Assembly: GCA_009773005.1 (NCBI GenBank)
Contig: WOUT01000005.1
Coordinates: 87,231-151,230, forward strand
Length of the DNA: 64,000 nucleotides
Reading direction: 5' to 3'
Source of the DNA: Chloroflexota bacterium
Lineage (GTDB): Bacteria; Chloroflexota; Anaerolineae; Anaerolineales; Anaerolineaceae
The notes beneath the pieces are model-generated. The model did no database searches. It had not been told where the DNA came from and saw nothing but the letters and a program-made list of their open reading frames with translations. Made by a program: the position numbers and the translations under genes. Of the stretch, positions 34,794 through 42,249 are shown piece after piece. How positions within the stretch are numbered: the stretch's first letter is position 1; each line of letters starts with the position of its first letter.

Positions 34794-35477
34794 CTATTTG
34801 TCTTCGAATCGATAGCCAACCCCGCGAATTGTTTCGATAAAACGCTCATCTTCCAATTTTTGTCGTAGATGTCCGATGTGAACATCGACTACTCGTGTGT
34901 CGCCAAAATAATCATATCCCCAAGCTTTTTCAAGGAGTTGTTCTCTGCTTAATACCATACCATTATGTTGTGCAAGGGCAACTAAAAGATCAAACTCAAC
35001 CGTAGTAAGGTCAATCAATCGTTCTTCCACCCACACCCGTCGTTCTGAAGGGTCAATGCGGATGTGAGAAAAAATTAGGGTTGAAGTTGTATCTGATAGG
35101 CTATTCGTACTCTGAATCCGCCGCAAGGCTGCTTTGATCCTGGCAATCAGTTCGCGCGGGCTGAATGGTTTGGTCAGGTAGTCATCTGCGCCAACTGAAA
35201 GACCGACAATCTTGTCGGTTTCCTCGGAGCGTGCAGTGAGCATAATAACATAAACATTTGACTCGCGTCGTAAAGCTGCGAGTAACTCGATCCCGTCCAT
35301 TCCGGGCAGCATTACATCCAGAATGATCACATCGGGTTTGAAGATCCGGGCGGCATTTAATCCCCCCGGTCCATCCAAAGCAGAAAAATATTCATATCCT
35401 TCTGCCTTCAAATAAGCAGTTACGACACTATGAATTGAAGGTTCATCATCTATCAAGAGTATTTTTGCAGCAGCCAC
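34794..35477 (-). CDS. OmpR/PhoB-family response regulator
   Basis: 227 residues from GTG 35477, which follows GGAAGGAAATAAAT; the open frame continues upstream but has no start signal. Receiver with ILLIDDEPSIH, phospho-acceptor Asp54 in VIILDVMLPG and VIMLTARSEE; winged-helix C-terminus with ERRVWVEERLIDLTTVEFDLL and DTRVVDVHIGHLRQKLEDERFIETIRGVGYRF. Pairs with the kinase downstream. The 11-bp repeat arrays at 33549 and 36437 are its likely binding sites. Confidence 0.92.
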   Translation of the reverse strand: MAAAKILLIDDEPSIHSVVTAYLKAEGYEYFSALDGPGGLNAARIFKPDVIILDVMLPGMDGIELLAALRRESNVYVIMLTARSEETDKIVGLSVGADDYLTKPFSPRELIARIKAALRRIQSTNSLSDTTSTLIFSHIRIDPSERRVWVEERLIDLTTVEFDLLVALAQHNGMVLSREQLLEKAWGYDYFGDTRVVDVHIGHLRQKLEDERFIETIRGVGYRFEDK

Positions 35478-35532
35478 ATTTATTTCCTTCCTGCTATAAT
35501 TCCAATCCAAATCCTGATTATATTTTACACAC

Positions 35533-35565
35533 AAACAGGGACCGGCGATAAACCGATCCCTGTTT
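35533..35565 (-). terminator. Hairpin between the Met-rich gene and the response regulator
   Basis: AAACAGGGA..GG/CC..TCCCTGTTT stem about 20 bp past the Met-rich gene's stop. T-run is weak (GTGTGTAAAATAT), so some read-through into the regulator and kinase genes is plausible. Confidence 0.5.
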
Positions 35566-35584
35566 GTAATAAAACAAGGGGCGA

Positions 35585-36379
35585 TTATTCGGATATTTCA
35601 ATAAAGGTTCCATGCCAGGTGTGTAAAAATATCTGCCCGTTAAAGCCATTTACACTCAGCATCCCGGCAGGATTACCATCTTTTAATATGTCGATGGTGT
35701 AATAGCCATAGAATGGATCTGCATCTGCAGCCATCTGATATCCAGGGAAAAGCTGATCCAAATATTGCTGGCCAGCCTTGGCGGCCTGTTCAGATGTCAC
35801 CGTCATAGTCGCAGAAACAGAATTGGGATTGTTGTTATAACCACCCACACCTGCCCAAGGTGTTTGTGCCAGGGTCATGCCATTTCCACCCATCATGCCG
35901 TTACGCCCACTCATCATCCCCCTGTATCCGCTCATATGGCCATATTTTAGATTCCACATCATGTTCGGACCGTATTCAGGGAAAACGGAAAGGTTCACAG
36001 GGTCAACCAGAAGTTCCATCGCACCAATATCGGTGCTTTTCTCGGTTATGCGGGCATATGCATGATTATCAAATATCATAATTTCTTTGAGTTCAAGATC
36101 AGGGTTATTCAATCCTTTGAGATACCCTTCAATAGTTTGTTTTGTTTGGTCTACATTGAGAGGTTTGACGTTTGCAGCAAGATTGCCGCCCATCATGTTA
36201 TAACCATTCCCCATCATTGAATAACCCTGATATGCATTACCTCGCCCCATTATTCCACCAGTAGCAAAACCAGCCAATCCAGGAATATTACTTCCTGCAA
36301 ACAAGCCTGCGCCAAAAATCAGGGCGCTCATCACGATTCCACCAATAACCACTAAAGTAATTGATAAAGTTTTATTCAT
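35585..36379 (-). CDS. Secreted or anchored Met-rich protein with PepSY-like repeats
   Basis: 264 residues. N-terminal membrane helix/signal (TLSITLVVIGGIVMSALIFGAGL), a Met/Gly-rich stretch (YSMMGNGYNMMGGN), a PepSY-like module (VDQTKQTIEGYLKGLNNPDLEL...), a second Met-rich stretch (GHMSGYRGMMSGRNGMMGG) and a second PepSY-like module (SEQAAKAGQQYLDQLFPGY...). Met clusters suggest extracytoplasmic Cu(I)/Ag(I) binding. It lies upstream of the Met-rich-loop kinase system and has four 11-bp repeats in its promoter region. Confidence 0.75.
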   Translation of the reverse strand: MNKTLSITLVVIGGIVMSALIFGAGLFAGSNIPGLAGFATGGIMGRGNAYQGYSMMGNGYNMMGGNLAANVKPLNVDQTKQTIEGYLKGLNNPDLELKEIMIFDNHAYARITEKSTDIGAMELLVDPVNLSVFPEYGPNMMWNLKYGHMSGYRGMMSGRNGMMGGNGMTLAQTPWAGVGGYNNNPNSVSATMTVTSEQAAKAGQQYLDQLFPGYQMAADADPFYGYYTIDILKDGNPAGMLSVNGFNGQIFLHTWHGTFIEISE

Positions 36380-36436
36380 CTGTAATTTCTCCTGTCGAAA
36401 AATATAATTCTAAACTTATGGTTTTAGTTTAATCGT

Positions 36437-36480
36437 TAAAGTTAAAGAGACTGTGAAGCATTTCTAAAGCTTCTGTAAAG
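36437..36480. promoter_or_regulatory. Four 11-bp direct repeats, probable OmpR-type operator
   Basis: Minus strand, from 36480: CTTTACAGAAG, CTTTAGAAATG, CTTCACAGTCT, CTTTAACTTTA, exactly 11 bp apart, about 60-100 bp before the Met-rich protein gene. Same unit and phase as the array at 33549. Confidence 0.62.
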
Positions 36481-37023
36481 AAAATTCGGTTATCGAATAC
36501 TAGGAGCGTAAGACCCTCATAACGCCAGGATGAAAGAACTGCGTTTTGGTTTATCAAATATATTTCAGGAATTGATCGCTTTGAGGAGTAAATTTCTCTG
36601 GAATTTAAGTGGTATATTTTTAAACCCCATCGCCGCTTGCCTAAATAACGGCATCAACAAAGCTGGATTGCAAGTTCCTTTACCCAAACCATCATTGTGG
36701 TAGTTGATCGCCTTAGTTACACAATCGGCAATATTTTTATGAATTGCATTGATATCGCAGGCATCGTCCAATTTTGTGTTCTTTCACGTTCCTCATTTCG
36801 TAAAGCGCCATCCACTTCTATGAGAGTGTATGGCGCTTCACTTAAAACAAGAGGAAAGGAGATCTGAAATATAACAAAATTAAAAAAATAATTACAGTGC
36901 CATCCTGCCCAAAACAATATAGGCGTTATTGCTTAGTAGAGATAAAGCGACTCAGCGCATGACAAACAAAGTCATAGTTAGTATCATTTCTATTGTCCAA
37001 TAATACTGATTTCTGGATCTGAA
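36481..37023. other. Intergenic region with hairpin and TAGGC site
   Basis: Between divergent genes. A 9-bp stem AAGCGCCAT/ATGGCGCTT at 36803-36838 has an inner CACT/AGTG stem. Two leftward ORFs (36565-36771, 36717-36917) overlap in different frames and show no family likeness; I treat them as chance. The TAGGC site is listed separately. Confidence 0.5.
36920..36935. promoter_or_regulatory. TAGGC palindrome upstream of the 37024-38963 operon
   Basis: TAGGCGTTATTGCTTA, matching TAGGC-N6-GCYTA, about 90-100 bp before the first gene; a possible -10 (TAGTAT, 36979-36984) places it near -60. Confidence 0.5.
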
Positions 37024-37554
37024 ATGATTAAACCCTTGATGAGCAATGAAAAAAGAATTCTTATCCCGCTGGGAGCTGGCACGCTCGGAGCCTTATTTCT
37101 CTTTGCGGTTTATTTTGGGATCGTATCTTGGGCAGAAAGCCCAAAACACGCAATTGAGTTCTTTTGGCAAGACCGTTGGATCGTCATTCCAATTATCCTT
37201 GGGTTCGGTGTTCAGGTTGCTCTATATGTCATTTTAAAATTGAGATTGTTTTTACAGGCGGGGTACATAAGCCCAGACCTGCCATTACCTGCTACGGCAA
37301 GTATTGGAACCAGTAGTGCAACTTCGACAATCGCAATGGTAGCTTGCTGTGTTCACCATGTTACAGATGTATTGCCAATATTAGGGTTGACGGCGGCAGC
37401 CACATTTCTTGCGAAATATCGTCAATTATTCATGGTGGTTGGCTTGGGAACAACCTTTTTAGGAATCGGTTATATGTTGTTCATACTGATTCGTGAGAGG
37501 AGAAAAGCGATGTCTTTTAATCCAGTTCCACTTTTTACCAAGGAGATTACATGA
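37024..37554 (+). CDS. Membrane protein with CC and HH motif, possible metal transporter
   Basis: 176 residues, four membrane helices. The third region TIAMVACCVHHVTDVLPILGLTAAA has paired Cys and paired His inside or next to a helix, which resembles metal-transport membrane proteins of mercury/copper clusters. No exact family assigned. It is the first gene of a four-gene rightward operon; its stop overlaps the next start (ATGA). Confidence 0.65.
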   Translation: MIKPLMSNEKRILIPLGAGTLGALFLFAVYFGIVSWAESPKHAIEFFWQDRWIVIPIILGFGVQVALYVILKLRLFLQAGYISPDLPLPATASIGTSSATSTIAMVACCVHHVTDVLPILGLTAAATFLAKYRQLFMVVGLGTTFLGIGYMLFILIRERRKAMSFNPVPLFTKEIT

Positions 37555-38105
37555 AATATCCAAAATTTGTATTGATGATTTTACTGGTAACAATTCTTCT
37601 AGCAGCCTGTTCTCCAGTAAAAGTACCTGTAAAATACTCCATTGAACGGGCAACTCCTTCAAGCTGCTCAACACCTGAAGCCGACAAGATAGGAACTTGT
37701 TCAGTGAATATCACCCCCGAACCGACTGCGCTTTCAACGCCGGAGACAGCTCCAAAGTCTGATTTAACCAGGTCTGATGCCCAAGGTGCCGTCACTATGG
37801 AGATCACGCCAGAAAAACTGGTTAATCCCGGTGAAACCCTTAGTTTTAATGTCTCAATGGATACTCATTCGATCGATCTTACTATGGACCTGGCTCAGCT
37901 CGCTGTACTCACCACTAATACTGGAAATACTGTCCAGGCGCTCAAATGGGTTGCACCGAGAGGTGGGCATCATGTGGCAGGAAAGTTATTCTTTCCTGCC
38001 ACTCTGAAAGGCAAAAGTCTTTTAGATGGAGCCAAGAGTATCACAATTACGATTAACGACGTTGATGTGCCGGCTCGAATATTTATATGGTTATTAAATT
38101 ATTAA
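37551..38105 (+). CDS. Extracytoplasmic lipoprotein of unknown function
   Basis: 184 residues. Lipoprotein signal LMILLVTILLAACSP (Cys20), a Pro/Thr-rich linker, and a beta-sandwich domain (VTMEITPEKLVNPGETLSFNVSMDTHSIDLTMD...). The segment SFNVSMDTHSIDLTMDLAQLAVL and WVAPRGGHHVAGKLFF suggest an Ig-like fold with His and Met. It overlaps the previous gene by 4 bp. I do not recognise the family. Confidence 0.7.
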   Translation: MKYPKFVLMILLVTILLAACSPVKVPVKYSIERATPSSCSTPEADKIGTCSVNITPEPTALSTPETAPKSDLTRSDAQGAVTMEITPEKLVNPGETLSFNVSMDTHSIDLTMDLAQLAVLTTNTGNTVQALKWVAPRGGHHVAGKLFFPATLKGKSLLDGAKSITITINDVDVPARIFIWLLNY

Positions 38106-38118
38106 ACAGGAGATATGA

Positions 38119-38355
38119 ATGTCGAAAAAACATGGGTTGATCATGATCGCTTGCTGCGTGATCGCAATGGGCGCAGCAGTAGCGGTTTTCTTTTTCAAAG
38201 TACCCGCAAACAATGTGTTTATTATTTTATTGTTCTTGCTCTGCCCATTGTCCCACGTTCTCATGATGGGCATGATGGGGCGCGGAAATCATGAGCATCA
38301 CGAAACATCCGAGAAATTACCTTCTCCAAAGAATTTAGGGAAGGGTTTAGAGTAA
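38119..38355 (+). CDS. DUF2933-like small membrane protein
   Basis: 78 residues: two membrane segments (MIACCVIAMGAAVAVFFF and VFIILLFLLCPLSHVLMMGMM) and a His-rich tail GRGNHEHHETSE. This is the DUF2933 plan found beside copper genes. AGGAGATATGA precedes the ATG. Its TAA overlaps the ATG of the DUF1573 gene (TAATG). Confidence 0.7.
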   Translation: MSKKHGLIMIACCVIAMGAAVAVFFFKVPANNVFIILLFLLCPLSHVLMMGMMGRGNHEHHETSEKLPSPKNLGKGLE

Positions 38356-38963
38356 TGGCCAAGCAAGTCCCGTCGTTCCCTTTGGGGAAGCAACCTCAAT
38401 CTATCTTTGAATTTCTACGCAAAACCGGAAATAAAACTTGGAATTATGTAATTCCGGGAACGACAGGATTATTAGTGCTTGCACTCTTACTCTATGGGAT
38501 CCTGACGTGGAGTACGGATAACTCGAAAATTCAATACAAACCAGCAGATGTAGTTTATGGAGAAAAGATTCACGCCGTGCACAATATGGGGTTGGGCTCT
38601 GTATCCCAAACCTCCACTTATTTTTTAACTTCTCTTTCTGCGAATCCAGAAATCCGTTTATCCGAAATATTTTATGATTTTGGAGAAGTCAATACACAGC
38701 AGGTGTTGACCCGCACATTCGTTATCGCAAATTTAGGTAAATCCCCATTAGTGATCTTACGGGCTTATACAACTTGCGGCTGCACTGTAGCGGATTTTAC
38801 TGCATCTGAAATTCCCCCGGGTAAAGTTGCCTTGATGACCCTCCAATTTAACACCGGATTCCACGATATGGCCGGCACAACCGTCCGCCGAGGTGTGGTG
38901 ATTGAGACCAACGATCCCGACCATCCAATCCAGGAAATTTGGGTGCAGGCTTCGGTAAGATGA
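38355..38963 (+). CDS. DUF1573 membrane-anchored protein
   Basis: 202 residues: one membrane helix (about 32-50), then a DUF1573 Ig-like domain: IFYDFGEVNTQQVLTRTFVIANLGKSPL, the conserved TTCGCTVADF motif and PPGKVALMTLQFNTGFHDMAG...VVIETNDPDHP. It is the ordinary Cys form of the domain and a distant relative of the candidate selenoprotein at 31007. Function of DUF1573 is not established. Last gene of the operon. Confidence 0.83.
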   Translation: MAKQVPSFPLGKQPQSIFEFLRKTGNKTWNYVIPGTTGLLVLALLLYGILTWSTDNSKIQYKPADVVYGEKIHAVHNMGLGSVSQTSTYFLTSLSANPEIRLSEIFYDFGEVNTQQVLTRTFVIANLGKSPLVILRAYTTCGCTVADFTASEIPPGKVALMTLQFNTGFHDMAGTTVRRGVVIETNDPDHPIQEIWVQASVR

Positions 38964-39794
38964 TCGGGGAAATGTCGGTTCATCTGCGTCAATATCCATG
39001 ACCGGTCAACATGAAGTTTGCGTTAATATCCAAAAATTCCACGACAAAAGTGATAAACAATATGGAAATCCAAAGACGACTCTATCCACTCCCCACTACT
39101 AAAAATTGAGAGGAATCCATTGTTTTCATTTTGAACTCATCTAAAGCCACCACCCGCAGGTGGCGCTTCGCGGAGATGTGCAACCTGAACCAGCATTAAA
39201 GTAAAAACAAAAAGGAAAACGGAATCCCCTCCAATACTCCCACTCAACTATCGGTTAGATGCGGGACAATTGTTTTTACCAATTTACTGAGTCCTTTATA
39301 ATGCCTGGTTTTTTTTCAAACCTGGTTCTTTGTATTTTTTCGATTAAGTTTTCTTTTTCAAAAAATCATAACAATCTGGGTGGTAATGAGGATAGGCAAT
39401 TTGTGGTTCAGGTAATCGGTTGATATGAGGGCTGCTGGAGGTCCTGGGGGGAGAAATTCTCGGGTTTTAGAAATTCATTTTGCCTGATCACCGATGATAG
39501 ACTCCACTCAGTCAAGTGAACTATTGGTAAAATAATTTTTAGTAAGTGTAAATATTCCAATTACGAATAATGCTTTTTCCGTAGTATTATGAAAGGGCTA
39601 TGCAAGGCGTCCAACTTAAGAAGCAACATTGGCATATGAAACAAGATTTTACTCATACGGCTATCAATCAAATAATCGGAACAACAGTTTTCATTCAGAA
39701 TAATTTAATATAAGTTTATTTCCCTAAACTAACTCCAGGATTAACTCCTTCGTATCATAAGTGTAATTTGCGGGTTAATCAATAAAAGGAAAAA
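38964..39794. other. Long intergenic region, no gene seen
   Basis: About 830 bp, A/T-rich towards the PfaD gene. I saw only a small CCACC/GGTGG hairpin near 39150-39170 and a single TAGGC half-site near 39393. No convincing ORF, RNA or mobile remnant. Confidence 0.5.
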
Positions 39795-41447
39795 ATGGTG
39801 GATTCAATGAGTGCATATTCCAAAACAGATAAAACTAACCAGGTTATTCAAAGTTTTAACACCCACAATCCGCTTTTTTGGCATGGAACCCAGATGCCAC
39901 AGTCACTTTCTCAAGAAGTTCTCTCCTCAATGTTACGAGATTTTTCACAACCAGTTATTCTTGTTCGCAATGACAATCAATTGGGAATCTCAAATGAACT
40001 GTCTTTCTCAACCGTTCGTAATGAGTGGGAAACTCTTTCATTTTCCTTACCCTTCTCGGCAGAATCCTTCGGGGATCCCGTCTTTCAAAAAACGTATGGC
40101 GTAAAGTATTCGCTCTACGGCGGGGCGATGGCCAATGGCATTGCCTCTGCAGATTTCGTGATTGCTCTCGGACAGGCAGGATTCATGGGATCATTCGGAG
40201 CAGGCGGGTTACTCCCTCACCAAATCGAATCCGCAATCCTGAAGGTACAAGAATCACTTATTGCGAAGCCCTATGCATTTAATCTCATCAATAGCCCATT
40301 TGAACCCTCGCTCGAAGAACGCGCTGTTGAACTTTACTTAAAACACAGTGTTCCTGTGATCGAAGCCTCGGCTTATCTCACAATAACCCGTAGTCTCGTT
40401 CTTTACCGCGCTTCAGGTTTATCGCAAAATTCAGATGGTAGTGTAAAGATCTCAAATCGAGTGATCGCAAAGGTTTCGCGAAAAGAAGTGGCGATCAAGT
40501 TCCTCGAACCAGCTCCATCAGAGATACTGAATCAACTTAAAGAAGAAAGAAAAATCACAGAAGAACAAGCTCGTCTGGCTTTGCAGGTTCCGATGGCAGA
40601 TGACATTACAGTCGAAGCTGATTCCGGAGGACACACCGATAACCGACCACTGGTATGCATCTTACCCGCAATCATGCGACTGCGCGATCAGGTTCAAGCC
40701 AAAAATCAATACCCCGAACCTGTCCGCATCGGAGCCGCGGGCGGCATCGCCACACCAGAATCTGCATTAGCTGCTTTTATGATGGGCGCAGCCTTTGTCG
40801 TCACAGGGTCTGTCAATCAATCCTGTTTAGAATCAAGCGCCTCTTCTCATTCCAAAAAATTGCTGGCTCAAATGGAGATGACAGATGTCGCTATGGCTCC
40901 AGCAAGTGATATGTTTGAAATGGGCGTCAAAGTGCAGGTTTTAAAACGGGGAACGATGTTCGCGATGCGCGCTCAGAAACTCTTTGAAATCTACTCTCGC
41001 TATGAATCTATAGAAGAAATTCCACCTCAAGAACGAGAAAAACTGGAATCGACAGTCTTTAAAATGACTTTGGATGCCGTTTGGGATGAGTGCAAAATTT
41101 TCTTTTCCGCACGCGATCCAAAACAAATCGAACGAGCAAATCAGAATTCAAAAGCAAAAATGGCATTGGTATTCCGCTGGTATTTGGGGCTTTCATCCCG
41201 CTGGTCAAACATAGGGGAAAAAGGCCGTGAGATGGATTATCAAATCTGGTGTGGACCTTCGATGGGTGCGTTTAACGACTGGGTACGCGGATCATATCTT
41301 GAAGAACCTGAAAACCGGAAAATAGCGGATGTATCCTTACAAATACTACTGGGTGCGGCTTACATCTATCGCTTGAATTCTCTTGAATCTCAAGGGTTAC
41401 GTTTCACCCAGGAAACCAGGCAGTATTTTCCTAAAAAGTGGAATTAA
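39795..41447 (+). CDS. pfaD: PfaD-type trans-acting enoyl reductase
   Basis: 550 residues, a nitronate-monooxygenase-like FMN barrel of the PfaD family: MANGIASADFVIALGQAGFMGSFGAGGLLP, FNLINSPFEPSLEERAVELYLKHSVPVIEASAYL, ADDITVEADSGGHTDNRPL and PVRIGAAGGIATPESALAAFMMGAAFVVTGSVNQ. In PUFA and related lipid synthases PfaD reduces the enoyl intermediate in trans. The large synthase on the opposite strand has no enoyl-reductase domain, so the two should work together. AAAGGAAAAA precedes the ATG. Confidence 0.9.
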   Translation: MVDSMSAYSKTDKTNQVIQSFNTHNPLFWHGTQMPQSLSQEVLSSMLRDFSQPVILVRNDNQLGISNELSFSTVRNEWETLSFSLPFSAESFGDPVFQKTYGVKYSLYGGAMANGIASADFVIALGQAGFMGSFGAGGLLPHQIESAILKVQESLIAKPYAFNLINSPFEPSLEERAVELYLKHSVPVIEASAYLTITRSLVLYRASGLSQNSDGSVKISNRVIAKVSRKEVAIKFLEPAPSEILNQLKEERKITEEQARLALQVPMADDITVEADSGGHTDNRPLVCILPAIMRLRDQVQAKNQYPEPVRIGAAGGIATPESALAAFMMGAAFVVTGSVNQSCLESSASSHSKKLLAQMEMTDVAMAPASDMFEMGVKVQVLKRGTMFAMRAQKLFEIYSRYESIEEIPPQEREKLESTVFKMTLDAVWDECKIFFSARDPKQIERANQNSKAKMALVFRWYLGLSSRWSNIGEKGREMDYQIWCGPSMGAFNDWVRGSYLEEPENRKIADVSLQILLGAAYIYRLNSLESQGLRFTQETRQYFPKKWN

Positions 41448-41461
41448 CAATGCGCTGAATT

Positions 41462-42211
41462 TCAGGGTTCCATAATAATTCTCGCCAACCCGATCTGTTG
41501 GTCAGCGGGAATACATAGTGTAAGCACAAAACCTGCTTCCCGCCTGAATAGTATACGCCATGCTTGTGATCCATTCACTTCAGCCTTGAATTCCAAATTG
41601 CCCCATTCAGAATCACCGCACTTGGGCTTAATACCTATGATTTCTATGCAGCGGGTATCTAATTGAAGCCCTTTCTCGATGGCTTTAAGAAAGGCTTCCT
41701 TGGCGCTCCAAATAAGATTCGCATGAAAATTAATGTCTTCACCTTGGCTGGAATTAACTTGTCGTGATTCTGAGTCTGTAAAGTAATCCGCAATCAATTG
41801 TGGAGATCTCTCTTCAATAAATTCCAGATCGACCCCAAAGTGTTGTGATTCTTTTCGGGAAAAAGCAGCAAACACGCCGCCATTTGAGTGACTGAGCGAC
41901 AGCCAGCCCACTCTTCCGCTTTTGTCGATTTCAACATACGGAACACCGCTGGACATTTTTCGGATTGTGATTAGTCGGGGAGAGAGCGTCAGTGGCGGAT
42001 CAAAGCTGGATGCAACCAATTGCTTGACGAGCATTCTGCTGATGAGCCATTCCATTTTTCTTTTAGGGACAATAAATTTGCGGTATTCGTCAAGTTCAGT
42101 AGAATCAAAATATCCTTCAGGGTTTTCGATACATTCCTGAAATCGAACATCTGAATTTTTTAAGAAAATCCAATTAATCATTTGTGAAAATCTAAAGGGA
42201 TCCTCGAACAC
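41462..42211 (-). CDS. 4'-phosphopantetheinyl transferase (Sfp/PfaE type)
   Basis: 249 residues from GTG 42211; ATG 42181 is the alternative. Signature motifs: WLSLSHSNGGVFAAFS, the Mg-binding FGVDLEFIEERSP and the C-terminal WSAKEAFLKAIEKG. The enzyme moves the phosphopantetheine arm from CoA to carrier proteins. It follows the lipid synthase by about 40 bp on the same strand, so is probably dedicated to its carrier domains. Convergent with pfaD, 14 bp stop to stop. Confidence 0.9.
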   Translation of the reverse strand: MFEDPFRFSQMINWIFLKNSDVRFQECIENPEGYFDSTELDEYRKFIVPKRKMEWLISRMLVKQLVASSFDPPLTLSPRLITIRKMSSGVPYVEIDKSGRVGWLSLSHSNGGVFAAFSRKESQHFGVDLEFIEERSPQLIADYFTDSESRQVNSSQGEDINFHANLIWSAKEAFLKAIEKGLQLDTRCIEIIGIKPKCGDSEWGNLEFKAEVNGSQAWRILFRREAGFVLTLCIPADQQIGLARIIMEP

Positions 42212-42249
42212 AGTTACTCGCAGAGAATCCCTTCATAATCATCAACAGT

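Noticed and set aside
36565-36917. Two overlapping leftward ORFs in different frames, suggestive of a frameshifted gene
   Set aside because: Neither half resembles a known domain, and the join point shows no repeat or slippery site.
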